From DATGMS01 sp040905145 (GTDB lineage: Bacteria; Bacteroidota; Bacteroidia; Cytophagales; Cyclobacteriaceae), in contig JBBDSC010000201.1 in assembly GCA_040905145.1 (NCBI GenBank), positions 19,056-83,055 of the forward strand: a DNA stretch of 64,000 nt. The letters run 5' to 3'. This document shows positions 18,163 through 27,604 of this stretch, piece after piece. How positions within the stretch are numbered: position 1 is the first letter of the stretch; each line of letters starts with the position of its first letter. The notes beneath the pieces were generated by a model, which saw only the letters and a list, made by a program, of their open reading frames with translations, was not told the DNA's origin and ran no database searches. Both the position numbers and the translations under genes were made by a program.

Positions 18163-19752
18163 ATGGATTTTAACAACACATTTTATTCAATATTTTTTCT
18201 TGTCGTATTATTTTCGTCATGTACAAGCGCGGGCAAAGATATACCAGGCGAAGATAAGCCACCCAATATTGTCTTCATCATGAGCGATGACCATGCCTAT
18301 CAGGCCATCAGTGCCTATGGTCATGGGTTGAACGAAACACCCAACATCGACAGGTTGGCTGAGGAAGGGGCAATTTTTACAAGGGCCACCGTGACCAATT
18401 CCATTTGTGCTCCCAGCCGTGCGGTAATATTGACAGGCAAACACAGTTTCGTCAATGGGAAAGTGGATAATGTCCAGCCATTTGACTGGGATCAGGATAA
18501 CTTTGCAAAAATGCTTCAACAAATAGGCTATACCACAGCCATGATCGGCAAAATCCACCTGGATGGGCTTCCCCAGGGTTTTGATCATTCTATGGTATTG
18601 CCTGGCCAAGGCCAATACTATAATCCTGATTTTCTGGTCAATGGAGAGAAGGAGCGGTTTGAAGGCTATGTGACTGAAATCACGACAGAATATGCCCTAA
18701 AATGGTTAAATGAAGAACGGGATAAGGATAAGCCTTTTCTGCTGATATATAATCAAAAGGCACCTCACAGGAATTGGAAACCTGCACCGAAATACCTGAC
18801 CTTATATGATGATAAAACATTTACCCCTCCGGCAACCTTTTTTGATGATTATAAAGGACGGGGCACAGCAGCCAAAACCCAGGAAATGGAAATTGCTGAA
18901 CATGCAAGGTGGGGGCATGATTTTAAGCTAAAGGTGGATCCTGATGGCAGGGAAACAGCATTAAACCAGCAATTGGAACGGTTTAATGAAGAACAACTAA
19001 ATCAGTGGAATGCCGCCTATGAACCCAAAAACCAGGCTTTTTTGGAGGCCAATCTTGAAGGGGAAGAACTGGCTCTTTGGAAATATAACCGTTATATCAA
19101 GGATTATTTGAGGACGATCAAATCAGTAGATGATGGGGTAGGAGAGGTGTTGGATTATTTAGAGGAAAACGGACTGGCAGAAAATACCATTGTGATCTAT
19201 ACTTCGGATCAGGGATTTTACCTGGGAGAACATGGCTGGTTTGATAAGCGGTTCATGTATGAGCAATCGCTCCGTACCCCTTTATTGATACGGTATCCCA
19301 AGGATATTAAAGCGGGGACAGAAATAGACAAATTGGTTCAGAACCTGGATTTTGCACCGACCTTGCTGGATTATGCAGGGGTAAGAGTCCCTCCTGAAAT
19401 GCAGGGTGAATCCTTCAAGAACCTGGCGAATGGCAGTTCTGACCAGTGGCGGGATGCCATTTATTACACATATTATGAATATCCCTCTGTCCATATGGTA
19501 AAACGACATTATGGGGTTGCGACGGAACGGTACAAACTCATGCACTTCTATTATGATATCGACGAGTGGGAGATGTACGACCTGAAGGAGGATCCAAATG
19601 AAATGAACAATATTTATAACGAGCCATCTTATGAGGAGATAAGAATCCAAATGCACCAAAGGCTGGAAGAACTTCGTGCATACTATGGAGATTCAGATGA
19701 ACTAAACCAGAAATATCTGAACGCTTACCTTGACCATATGGACAAGAGGTAG
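18163..19752 (+). CDS. S1-family sulfatase lipoprotein (sulfatase 3)
   Basis: 529 residues from the ATG at 18163. An open frame reaches into the assembly gap, but MDFNNTFYSIFFLVVLFSSC is a complete lipoprotein signal with Cys20, so this start is chosen. The sulfatase domain has IVFIMSDDHAY (calcium aspartates), formylglycine Cys82 in CAPSRAVILTGKH, GKIHLDG near 127, QKAPHRNWKPA near 202 and YTSDQGFYLGEHGWFDKRF near 345. That last segment and the overall length are typical of the N-acetylglucosamine-6-sulfatase/arylsulfatase-like branch that acts on amino-sugar sulfates. Substrate remains inferred. Confidence 0.92.
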   Translation: MDFNNTFYSIFFLVVLFSSCTSAGKDIPGEDKPPNIVFIMSDDHAYQAISAYGHGLNETPNIDRLAEEGAIFTRATVTNSICAPSRAVILTGKHSFVNGKVDNVQPFDWDQDNFAKMLQQIGYTTAMIGKIHLDGLPQGFDHSMVLPGQGQYYNPDFLVNGEKERFEGYVTEITTEYALKWLNEERDKDKPFLLIYNQKAPHRNWKPAPKYLTLYDDKTFTPPATFFDDYKGRGTAAKTQEMEIAEHARWGHDFKLKVDPDGRETALNQQLERFNEEQLNQWNAAYEPKNQAFLEANLEGEELALWKYNRYIKDYLRTIKSVDDGVGEVLDYLEENGLAENTIVIYTSDQGFYLGEHGWFDKRFMYEQSLRTPLLIRYPKDIKAGTEIDKLVQNLDFAPTLLDYAGVRVPPEMQGESFKNLANGSSDQWRDAIYYTYYEYPSVHMVKRHYGVATERYKLMHFYYDIDEWEMYDLKEDPNEMNNIYNEPSYEEIRIQMHQRLEELRAYYGDSDELNQKYLNAYLDHMDKR

Positions 19753-19877
19753 AAATAATTGCCCGATCTTTATCCAAGGTAACCTTTATTTGTGATTTTC
19801 TGGAATTGTGGAAAAATGGAAATATTGGGAGATCCTACAGAATCACATGATTCAAACCATAAAAATAAAAATTTGAA

Positions 19878-21344
19878 ATGTCACGAATATCTTCTTGTAT
19901 ATCATTGATCATCCTGTTGATTTGCTGTTCCTTTAATGCGGCCAATGGCCAGGGGGAAAAAAATAAAAAGCCGAATATCATTTTCATCATTGCAGATGAT
20001 GTCAGCTGGAATGATATAGGCTGTTATGGAAACCCTGCTGTGAGGACTCCTGTTATCGATAAAATCGCGGGGGAGGGAATCCGTTTTGACAATGCCTTTC
20101 TAACAACAAGTTCATGTAGTCCAAGTAGGACCAGCATAATCAGTGGGAGGTATCCCCATAATACCGGAGCGGCAGAATTGCATACCCCACTTCCTGAAGA
20201 TCGGATTCCTTTTCCATTATCATTGAGAGAATCAGGCTATTATACCGTCCAATCAGGAAAAACCCATTTTGGAGAACCTGCCCTACGTGCTTTTAATAAG
20301 GCATATGCCATGGAAGATGCGGGTACTGGCGGAGAGGAAAGATGGGTGAAATGCATTGAAGAAAGGCCTAAGGACAAACCATTTTTTGCATGGTTTGCTG
20401 CCATAGATGCACACCGACCATGGCAGGCAGATGATTTTGGGACCCCTCATGACCCCGCAGAGGTTATTGTTCCGCCTTATTTGGCCGATACAGAATTGAC
20501 CAGAAAAGACTTGGCTTCCTATTATAATGAAATCGCCAGGTTTGATTATTACATAGGAGAAGTAGTGAAAGAATTAAAAAGACAAGGCATTGAAGAGAAT
20601 ACGCTGATCATGATCCTGGCTGATAATGGCCGTCCTTTTCCCCGGAGTAAAACCAGGGTCTATGACAGTGGAATGAAAACCCCTTTTGTGGTCAAATGGG
20701 GAAATGGAATAACAAAACCTGGCAGCGTAAGCAACAGTCTCATCAGTGTAATAGATATTGCCCCAACGCTGTTTGAAATTGCCGGTATCGCACCTTTGGA
20801 AGGGTTCCAAGGACAGAGTTTTGCAAATCTTTTTAGAGATCCTGGTAGTGAACATCGTCAATTTGTTTATTCGGAACATAACTGGCATGATTATGAGGCA
20901 CATGAAAGAATGGTCCGCAGTAAAAACTTTTTATATGTATTGAATTCCCGGCCAAATTTAAGCAATCCTGGGCCTGCGGATTCAAATAGTAGCCCTTCTT
21001 TTGGGGATTTAAAACAATTAAGGGATAAAGGGGAATTAACACATGCTCAAAATGATATCTTCATGGTCCCCCGCCCCCGTGAGGAATTGTATAACTGTAT
21101 CACTGATCCGATGCAGATAACCAATATTGCTTCTCTGCCACAATATGAAAAGGTATTGAATGAAATGCGTAATGAGATGGAAAGGTGGCGTGCAGAAACT
21201 AAAGATAATACGCCGGATCAGTTGACAAAAGATTGGTTTGATCGGGAAACTGGCGAAAGATTGGGGGAAGACAAACAAATCCGGGGAGAAATGCCGGGAA
21301 TAGAATCCGGTGCCACTGAAATTCTTGAAATCAAACGGGATTAA
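19878..21344 (+). CDS. S1-family sulfatase (sulfatase 4)
   Basis: 488 residues. A Sec signal ends near NAANGQ (about 25). The catalytic domain has IIFIIADDVSW, formylglycine Cys80 in CSPSRTSIISGRYP, QSGKTHFGEP near 132, DAHRPWQADDFG near 174 and LADNGRPFPRSKTRVYDSG near 252. This set, especially RPFPRSKT, resembles the heparan N-sulfatase (sulfamidase)-like branch. It is exported and transcribed with the neighbouring sulfatases; 125 bases separate it from sulfatase 3. All catalytic motifs are intact. Confidence 0.92.
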   Translation: MSRISSCISLIILLICCSFNAANGQGEKNKKPNIIFIIADDVSWNDIGCYGNPAVRTPVIDKIAGEGIRFDNAFLTTSSCSPSRTSIISGRYPHNTGAAELHTPLPEDRIPFPLSLRESGYYTVQSGKTHFGEPALRAFNKAYAMEDAGTGGEERWVKCIEERPKDKPFFAWFAAIDAHRPWQADDFGTPHDPAEVIVPPYLADTELTRKDLASYYNEIARFDYYIGEVVKELKRQGIEENTLIMILADNGRPFPRSKTRVYDSGMKTPFVVKWGNGITKPGSVSNSLISVIDIAPTLFEIAGIAPLEGFQGQSFANLFRDPGSEHRQFVYSEHNWHDYEAHERMVRSKNFLYVLNSRPNLSNPGPADSNSSPSFGDLKQLRDKGELTHAQNDIFMVPRPREELYNCITDPMQITNIASLPQYEKVLNEMRNEMERWRAETKDNTPDQLTKDWFDRETGERLGEDKQIRGEMPGIESGATEILEIKRD

Positions 21345-21514
21345 AAAACAGCCTCTTCAGTTGAGCTTGGCTTTTTCCTGTATTAGACATTTGTCAGTCC
21401 CTTATTGTTATGGCGGCGAAGCCTAATTTTATTAAAAACAATAAAAGCTTATATTGGGTAAATTTCTGAAATCCTTTTGGAATTAATATCCAGTTACCAT
21501 TTAACAATAGTACA

Positions 21515-22933
21515 ATGACAGGTCCCAAACAATTTAGCCATACATTATTGATATCTATGGCCATAGGTTTTTTTCTGTGGTCAGTGATAAAAGGCCATGC
21601 AGAAACCAGTATTGCTGATCCACCAAACATCATCTTTATCCTTACGGACGATCAAAGGTGGGATGCATTGGGATATGCGGGAAATGAGGTGATCCAGACC
21701 CCTGAGATGGATAAATTGGCCGAAGAGGGTATTTATTTCAAAAATGCATTTGTTACTACACCCATTTGTGCCGCAAGCCGTGCCAGCATTTTAACAGGGA
21801 TGTATGAACGCACCCATGGGTATACTTTTGGTCAGGGTGAAATAAAACAACCTTATATCAATAATTCTTACCCGGTACTAATGAAGGATGCTTATCACAC
21901 TGGCTTTTTTGGAAAGTTTGGGGTGAGTTATGCGGGGTTTGCCCAGCTGTTCGATGAAGGGGAGAATTATGACAGGAACGGGAAGTTTAAAGACAGGAAG
22001 GGGTATTTTTATAAGACCATTAATGGGGATACCGTGCACCTTACCCGGTACACCGGACAGCAGGCAATGGACTTTATTGAGAATGCCCCAGAGGACGAAC
22101 CATTTTGTTTATCCCTGAGCTTCAGTGCGCCACATGCCCATGATCCCGCCCCGGATCAATATTTCTGGCAAAAAGAAGTCGATGGGCTTTATCAGGACCT
22201 GGAAATAGCACCTCCCTTATTTGGGCAGGAGAAATATTTTAATGCCCAGCCAGAGTATGTAAGGGAAGGGGAAAACAGGACCAGGTGGCATTGGAGGTAT
22301 GATACGCCTGAAAAATACCAACATAGTGTTAAAGGATACTATAGGATGATTTCGGGAATAGATCTGGAGATAGGTAAAATCCGTCAACTTCTGGCGGATA
22401 AAGGGAGGGATAAAAACACCATTATCATTTTAATGGGAGATAACGGTTATTTTTTGGGTGAACGTCAGCTTGCCGGAAAGTGGCTGATGTACGATAATTC
22501 CTTACGGGTCCCTTTGATCATTTATGATCCCCGAAATCCCACCCACAGGGACATTGAAGATTTTGCCCTGAATATTGACATTCCTTCAACTATTTTTGAG
22601 TTTGCAGGGCTAAAAGTACCCTCGGTCTGGCAGGGGAAAAGCCTTGCTTCCTATGTCAAAGGAGAAAACCCTGCAGAAGACCGGGAAGAATTTATAGGCG
22701 AGCACTTATGGGAAGTAGATATCATCCCCCCAAGTGAAGGCCTTCGCACTAAAAACTGGAAGTACTTCAGGTACCGGAATGATTTGAAACAGGAGGAACT
22801 GTATAACCTTGAGCAGGATCCTTTGGAAGAGGATAACCTTGCCGATGAGGAACAATATAAGACCAAACTGGAAGAAATGAGGGCCAGGTTTGACGATCTG
22901 GCCGACGAGTTGGAAAACGGGAAATTAAACTGA
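21515..22933 (+). CDS. S1-family sulfatase with CxAxR site (sulfatase 5)
   Basis: 472 residues with an N-terminal signal of about 30 residues (LLISMAIGFFLWSVIKGHA). Domain motifs are IIFILTDDQRWDALG, formylglycine Cys85 in CAASRASILTGMYE, SFSAPHAHDP near 206 and LMGDNGYFLGERQLAGKW near 308. The core motif is C-A-A-S-R where most S1 enzymes have C-x-P-x-R; Ala at that position is tolerated in known sulfatases, so it is probably still matured. The stop at 22931-22933 directly abuts the next frame. Substrate unknown. Confidence 0.92.
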   Translation: MTGPKQFSHTLLISMAIGFFLWSVIKGHAETSIADPPNIIFILTDDQRWDALGYAGNEVIQTPEMDKLAEEGIYFKNAFVTTPICAASRASILTGMYERTHGYTFGQGEIKQPYINNSYPVLMKDAYHTGFFGKFGVSYAGFAQLFDEGENYDRNGKFKDRKGYFYKTINGDTVHLTRYTGQQAMDFIENAPEDEPFCLSLSFSAPHAHDPAPDQYFWQKEVDGLYQDLEIAPPLFGQEKYFNAQPEYVREGENRTRWHWRYDTPEKYQHSVKGYYRMISGIDLEIGKIRQLLADKGRDKNTIIILMGDNGYFLGERQLAGKWLMYDNSLRVPLIIYDPRNPTHRDIEDFALNIDIPSTIFEFAGLKVPSVWQGKSLASYVKGENPAEDREEFIGEHLWEVDIIPPSEGLRTKNWKYFRYRNDLKQEELYNLEQDPLEEDNLADEEQYKTKLEEMRARFDDLADELENGKLN

Positions 22934-22984
22934 ATGGCACAACCACGGTTATTCATACTGAAATACCTAAAATACAAACGAAAA

Positions 22985-24424
22985 ATGCAGCACATTCACT
23001 ATTTTAAAAGCTATATGGTTTTTTGGTTTTATCGGGCATCGATGATTTTGTTGATGACCACAGGATGGTTTGTAATTAATTCACAAGCTCAAGACAGTGG
23101 AGATAAGCCCAATGTCATCGTCATATTTGCCGATGATATGGGTTATGGTGATCTGGGGGTTTATGGTCATCCAAGTATCAAAACCCCACATTTGGACCGC
23201 ATGGCCTATGAAGGTCAGAAATGGACCAGTTTTTATTCTGCGGCAAATGTTTGTACGCCTTCCAGGGCAGCGCTATTGACAGGAAGGTATCCTGTCAGAA
23301 ATGGGATGAGCAGTGATTCGAGAAGGGTACTTTTTCCTGATTCCGACGGGGGGCTGCCAGCTGCAGAGTTGACCATTGCAGAAGTTTTGAAGGGTCAGGA
23401 TTACCAAACAGCCGCCATAGGTAAATGGCATTTGGGTCACTTGCCGCAATATTTGCCCACCAGTCATGGGTTTGACTATTATTTTGGAATACCCTATAGC
23501 AATGATATGGATAAAGTCAATGATGTGGATAGGGAAGAGGCCTTTGGTCATTCTAAAATTGAGTATTTTAACGTGCCACTTATGCGTAATACGGAAATCA
23601 TTGAAAGACCGGCTGATCAAAATACCATTACCAAAAGATATACAGAAGAAGCGATTAAGTTTATAGATCAACATAAAGAAGAACCTTTCTTTGTTTATCT
23701 GGCACATAATCTTCCCCATGTACCTTTGTTTGCTTCGGAAGATTTTTTAGGGATAAGTGACAGGGGTCTTTATGGGGATGTGATTGAAGAAATTGACTGG
23801 AGTGTGGGCAGCATATTGGATTATTTAAGAAAGGAAGGACTGGACAGAAATACCTTGGTGGTCTTCACCTCAGATAACGGTCCCTGGGCAATCTTTAATG
23901 AGCAGGGGGGGTCTTCAGGGCTGCTTTACGGCGCCAAGGGGACAAGTTATGAAGGAGGCGTGAGGGAGCCTGCTATCTTTTGGTGGCCGGGTAAGATTAA
24001 TCCTGGGGTAATTACAGGAACAGGAAGTACCTTGGACCTTCTGCCCACTATTTCACAGATTGCCGGAGCTTCCCTTTCCAAGGAGAAGGAATATGATGGC
24101 TATGACCTAAGCCAGGTTCTTTTTGACGGGAAGGACAGCCCCAGGGATGAAATGATTTATTACCACGGTACGCGTATTTTTGCGGCGAGGATGGGGGATT
24201 ATAAATTGCATTTTTATCAGAATAATCCCCTTGGATATCCTGAAAAAATGGAGAAACTGGAGGTAAAAAAGTTGTATCATTTGCAACATGATCCTTCTGA
24301 GAAATATGATCTGGCAGAAAAACATCCGAAGATCATTACAGAAATTGAGGAAATGGTAAAAAATCACCAATCCACGGTAGTTCCCTTTAAAAGCAATTTG
24401 GAAAAGAGGATAGGAGTTGATTAG
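22985..24424 (+). CDS. Arylsulfatase A-like S1 sulfatase (sulfatase 6)
   Basis: 479 residues from the ATG at 22985. The open frame also permits ATG at 22934, which touches the stop of sulfatase 5, and ATG at 23042 (MILLMTTGWFVINSQAQ), which is a complete signal peptide alone; the true start is uncertain. Motifs are VIVIFADDMGYGDLG, formylglycine Cys in CTPSRAALLTGRYP, IGKWHLGH, AHNLPHVPLF and FTSDNGPWA. These are the classical arylsulfatase/GALNS-like signatures, the most typical of the six. It is the last gene of the run and meets the polysaccharide lyase gene tail to tail. Confidence 0.92.
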   Translation: MQHIHYFKSYMVFWFYRASMILLMTTGWFVINSQAQDSGDKPNVIVIFADDMGYGDLGVYGHPSIKTPHLDRMAYEGQKWTSFYSAANVCTPSRAALLTGRYPVRNGMSSDSRRVLFPDSDGGLPAAELTIAEVLKGQDYQTAAIGKWHLGHLPQYLPTSHGFDYYFGIPYSNDMDKVNDVDREEAFGHSKIEYFNVPLMRNTEIIERPADQNTITKRYTEEAIKFIDQHKEEPFFVYLAHNLPHVPLFASEDFLGISDRGLYGDVIEEIDWSVGSILDYLRKEGLDRNTLVVFTSDNGPWAIFNEQGGSSGLLYGAKGTSYEGGVREPAIFWWPGKINPGVITGTGSTLDLLPTISQIAGASLSKEKEYDGYDLSQVLFDGKDSPRDEMIYYHGTRIFAARMGDYKLHFYQNNPLGYPEKMEKLEVKKLYHLQHDPSEKYDLAEKHPKIITEIEEMVKNHQSTVVPFKSNLEKRIGVD

Positions 24425-24442
24425 GAAAAATGCTTTTATCCC

Positions 24443-25660
24443 TTAGTCAACTACTTTAAATCTAATGATTTTGGAACTTGCTGCCTTTCCTTTTGCCTTT
24501 TGTTCCGCATAAGGGGTAACGGTCAGGGTGTAATCCCCTAAAGGAAGTCCACCCGAATGGTAATATTTGCCCTTACTATCATCACCAAAAAGCGCAAATG
24601 GTGCTTTATTGTCAATATAGCTGTTGTCTTTGGGACCTTTCAGATCAAATTGGATACTGCCGCCGAACCCCTTCATTATTTCAGCCCGGATACTGACTCT
24701 TTTGGTTTGTAATAATCTACGGTTAATTGTTCCCCCCTCGACGATTGTATTTACAGCCTTATTTGTCAAGCCATTGATTAAGGTTAGGCTCTCAATTTCG
24801 GCTACATCCAGTCCCCAGCCCTGTATATTTTCCACTGAGGGTACCATATCTCCGTAGATGGCATTTTCATTTCCCATCCGTATATTATCAAAGTACATGA
24901 CCCTAAGCTCAGTGTCAGTTTTTGTTGATGTTGCCCAGGTAGGTTTATATATTCCCAATTTCCATCTTGGTAACGGTCCGTCGGAAAGATTTGCGCCGTT
25001 CCTGGTGACTGTTTTCTCACCGTTATGCCAGATTTCGATAACACCGTCTTTGCCCCTGGAATGAACAACATGGAAGGTAAATTCATGCCATTTATCCTTG
25101 GTGGCGGGGCCAAGATCTATGGTCTGTGTAGTTGTAGCTGAATTGATTTTCATCATAAGGAGGAATCTGTCATTTTGCACCCTCAATGACATAGGGGCTG
25201 AAGTTACCCCAAGCTGGTGCCATTGACTGAGGATGTCTTTGTTTCTGTCCCTGGCATAACCATCAGCTGGAAGAAATAAACCAAAGGCATACCATCTGTT
25301 TTTATGTGCTATCTCAGGAAAATAGATTTCAGAACGCTTCCCGTTATCCGTTGCCTTCGGATCATCTCTTCTTAATTCAAATCTTCCTGACTTTTTCCCC
25401 CGCAAGCTTTCCGAAGAGGAAACAGTAAAGGCATGTTCAGATGCCAACTGTTTTTTCACATAAGCATAAAAAGGATCGCTCCCTTCAAAGGTTTCTTCAT
25501 ATATTAAATTAAAGGAAGTGAGGATTCCTGTGGAATTCACAGGCGTTGGGTTTTCCATTGCTGTTTCATCGATATCCACCAACTGGCAGGAAGTAACGGT
25601 AATTCCGATAAAAAGCAGGATCACCAGGATTGATAATGGGACGTTTGTAATAATCTTCAT
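24443..25660 (-). CDS. Polysaccharide lyase-like lipoprotein (heparin lyase I/PL20-type fold)
   Basis: 405 residues. The lipoprotein signal ends in ITVTSC (Cys25). Residues about 50-275 look like the Polysacc_lyase family: GRFELRRDD, GKRSEIYFPE, FGLFLPADGY and ILSQWHQLG are the characteristic strands of the jelly-roll fold, and the QWH and RSE segments are conserved. The remainder (about 280-405) is a beta-rich domain of the type often placed after such lyases. It would cleave an uronic-acid glycan outside the cytoplasm. Facing six sulfatases tail to tail, it suggests a sulfated uronic-acid substrate. The exact PL family is not certain. Confidence 0.72.
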   Translation of the reverse strand: MKIITNVPLSILVILLFIGITVTSCQLVDIDETAMENPTPVNSTGILTSFNLIYEETFEGSDPFYAYVKKQLASEHAFTVSSSESLRGKKSGRFELRRDDPKATDNGKRSEIYFPEIAHKNRWYAFGLFLPADGYARDRNKDILSQWHQLGVTSAPMSLRVQNDRFLLMMKINSATTTQTIDLGPATKDKWHEFTFHVVHSRGKDGVIEIWHNGEKTVTRNGANLSDGPLPRWKLGIYKPTWATSTKTDTELRVMYFDNIRMGNENAIYGDMVPSVENIQGWGLDVAEIESLTLINGLTNKAVNTIVEGGTINRRLLQTKRVSIRAEIMKGFGGSIQFDLKGPKDNSYIDNKAPFALFGDDSKGKYYHSGGLPLGDYTLTVTPYAEQKAKGKAASSKIIRFKVVD

Positions 25661-25740
25661 CAGGAATGTTTTTGGTATATAAAGTTTTGATCTTTGGAAT
25701 TAAAAAAAAGACATTTGTAATTTTAAATGTTGATTTTTGT

Positions 25741-25759
25741 ATTTAATGGTACATTAAAT
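25741..25759. promoter_or_regulatory. Perfect palindrome upstream of the polysaccharide lyase gene
   Basis: ATTTAATG-GTA-CATTAAAT lies 81 bases upstream of the lyase start on the opposite side from the sulfatases. The symmetry and position fit a repressor or activator binding site for the lyase gene. The cognate regulator is unknown; no second copy was noticed. Confidence 0.45.
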
Positions 25760-26094
25760 GTGATTTTGATAATATTTAATATAAAAGTAATAAGTAGAGG
25801 GTTTTTGACATTTCCAAAACAGTTCATCCAGGAAGAAGGGACCAAAAAATGCAATTGTTGCCCAGGTTTGATGCAACACCCAAATAACCCTAGACGAACG
25901 AAAATTTTAATGATGTAAAACACTTTTAATGAAAAAGAAAAAAGTGGAAAATTTTTTTTAAAATTTTCAGATCCGGGAAAATTGCCGGCTTGAAAGGATT
26001 AACCATACCCTATCCGCTATCCTTCTTCAATGGAGGAGAGGTGGTAAAAAAAACAATGGTTTTTTCTTTTCGGGAAAAAACCTATTAACAGCAA

Positions 26095-26131
26095 AAAGCC
26101 AGAAGCACAATTAGTTTGTGCTTCTGGCTTT
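26095..26131. terminator. Perfect 16-base hairpin
   Basis: Arms at 26095-26110 and 26116-26131 with a TTAGT loop; the stem core is GCCAGAAGCACAA / TTGTGCTTCTGGC with A-rich and T-rich ends. It has the form of an intrinsic terminator usable on either strand. No intact gene ends just before it, so it may belong to a lost gene. Confidence 0.7.
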
Positions 26132-26566
26132 ATATTATGGCTTTTCCAAGGGACAGATTAGATGTCCCTCAGGACCTGGTATTTCTTTCGTTTTTTGGCC
26201 TTTTGTTAGAGCCATAGGTGTTAAGAAAAACCATTACCGGTACTTTTATAAAATTGAAAACCTGATTGTGGAAGGGGTTCCCTGTACCTCCCTGCCGCCT
26301 TTTTCAAAATACGGGGTGACTTTTAAGGTGTAAAATACTTTCACTAAAAAATAAAAAAAGTAATTTTTTTTTCAAAAATTTTTCAAGCTGGCTTGCTCTG
26401 GAAAGCAGGGGGCTTTAATAACAGGGGAATAGTAATAACAGGGGAATAGCACACGCATACAAAGTACACGCCTACAAAACCTCTTTCTAAGAAAAACCGG
26501 ATCTGTTTTGGAAAAGGTGCAGGTGAAAAGTTAATACCTCAATCGATAAATGGAGGAAAAGAAAAT

Positions 26567-27604
26567 TCAATAATTTTCCGTCAATTTTCCTGCTCTGGGT
26601 ACCATGGCTATTTTTTCCAGAAAATCTATTGAAGCAGTCAATACCCCTTCCCAATCCCCGGAGGTAATGCTGGAACCGATCACATGGTCATCCGCATCCG
26701 GAAAAGCTTGCTTCTTTTTCAGATTATCAGGCGTTTTGACAGCCTTGAACATCTCCATCATGGCCGGTACAGAAACTACATGGTCCTGTGTTTCCTCATC
26801 CTTATAATAATATGATAAAAATAAAGGCTGCTCAATTTTGCCAAAGGTTTTTTCGGTCATCTTACTTCTTAACATTACCGCTAAGCTGGAGTAGCCATTG
26901 ACGTGGTAGGCTTCTGACCAATATTTGGCTTTGTCCCCTTCTCTGGGAGACTCCAGCACACCATGATCATTGGCCATGGTTTTCTCCAAAAGGAAAGATT
27001 GCCATGGTTCAAAAAAAGAATCCAACTGGTCCCCATATTCCCTGACACAGGGTGAATAAAGAAGAATGGAATGCATATCCTGCCTTTCCGCAGCCAAGAT
27101 CAAAGCCAGGGCTCCACCCATGGAAGTTCCCATTACAATAACACTGTCTCCAAGGCTTTTGCCGATCATATAGGCCTCACGGGCATCCGCCACCAATTTT
27201 TCCGCAGTGAGATATTTCAATGCATTATCTCTTTTGATCCCATGTTCTGACAATCGGGCCAGGTAAAGATTGGCACCAAAATGTTGTGCCAGCCTTCTAT
27301 GGACAGGATCCCCTTCCATCTGGCTGGCCCCAAATCCATGGATATAGACAATGGAATAAGGGGTTTTGCTTTGGGTGAGGGAATCTGCCCATATGATCCT
27401 GGCTTCATTGTTCGGTTTTAACCCTACGACAGTGTCCTCTTTTTGGTGCACATAGGTTTCCAGCTCTGCTGAGTGTGTCGGGACAAGGGGATAATTTCCA
27501 TTTAGTTCCTGCAGGCTTTCCTTAGGACCGAATGAATAAATGGCTACTAAAGCAATCGCCAGGGCCATGGCCCAGATAAGTAGGTTTTTAAGCATTATTT
27601 TCAA
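26567..27604 (-). CDS. Alpha/beta hydrolase with N-terminal membrane anchor
   Basis: 345 residues. A hydrophobic N-terminus (about 5-25, LIWAMALAIALVAIYSFG) acts as a signal or anchor. The alpha/beta hydrolase core has the oxyanion-hole segment YIHGFGAS near 90, the nucleophile elbow GTSMGGALAL near 160, and DDHVIGSS near 313 supplying the catalytic His. Both GTSMGG and HGFG favour a carboxylesterase/lipase-type enzyme. Substrate unknown; it could remove acyl groups from the glycan processed by the neighbouring genes. It is a single minus-strand gene with no close partner. Confidence 0.82.
   Translation of the reverse strand: MKIMLKNLLIWAMALAIALVAIYSFGPKESLQELNGNYPLVPTHSAELETYVHQKEDTVVGLKPNNEARIIWADSLTQSKTPYSIVYIHGFGASQMEGDPVHRRLAQHFGANLYLARLSEHGIKRDNALKYLTAEKLVADAREAYMIGKSLGDSVIVMGTSMGGALALILAAERQDMHSILLYSPCVREYGDQLDSFFEPWQSFLLEKTMANDHGVLESPREGDKAKYWSEAYHVNGYSSLAVMLRSKMTEKTFGKIEQPLFLSYYYKDEETQDHVVSVPAMMEMFKAVKTPDNLKKKQAFPDADDHVIGSSITSGDWEGVLTASIDFLEKIAMVPRAGKLTENY

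Larger units (their letters stand above)
25661..26566. other. 906-base region with palindrome, hairpin and a duplicated segment
   Basis: No gene is convincing here. Noted inside are an 8-3-8 palindrome at 25741-25759 and a strong hairpin at 26095-26131. Two related AT-rich segments lie at about 25914-25990 and 26329-26395; both begin shortly after an in-frame TAA. The plus-strand frame ending at 26333 closes with PPFSKYGVTFKV, which looks like the last strand of a beta-sandwich protein. The region may hold the 3-prime ends of two lost paralogous genes with similar trailers. Confidence 0.4.

Noticed and set aside
25723..25923. Small open frames on both strands in the lyase upstream region
   Set aside because: Composition is AT-driven, and they show no ribosome site or recognised domain.
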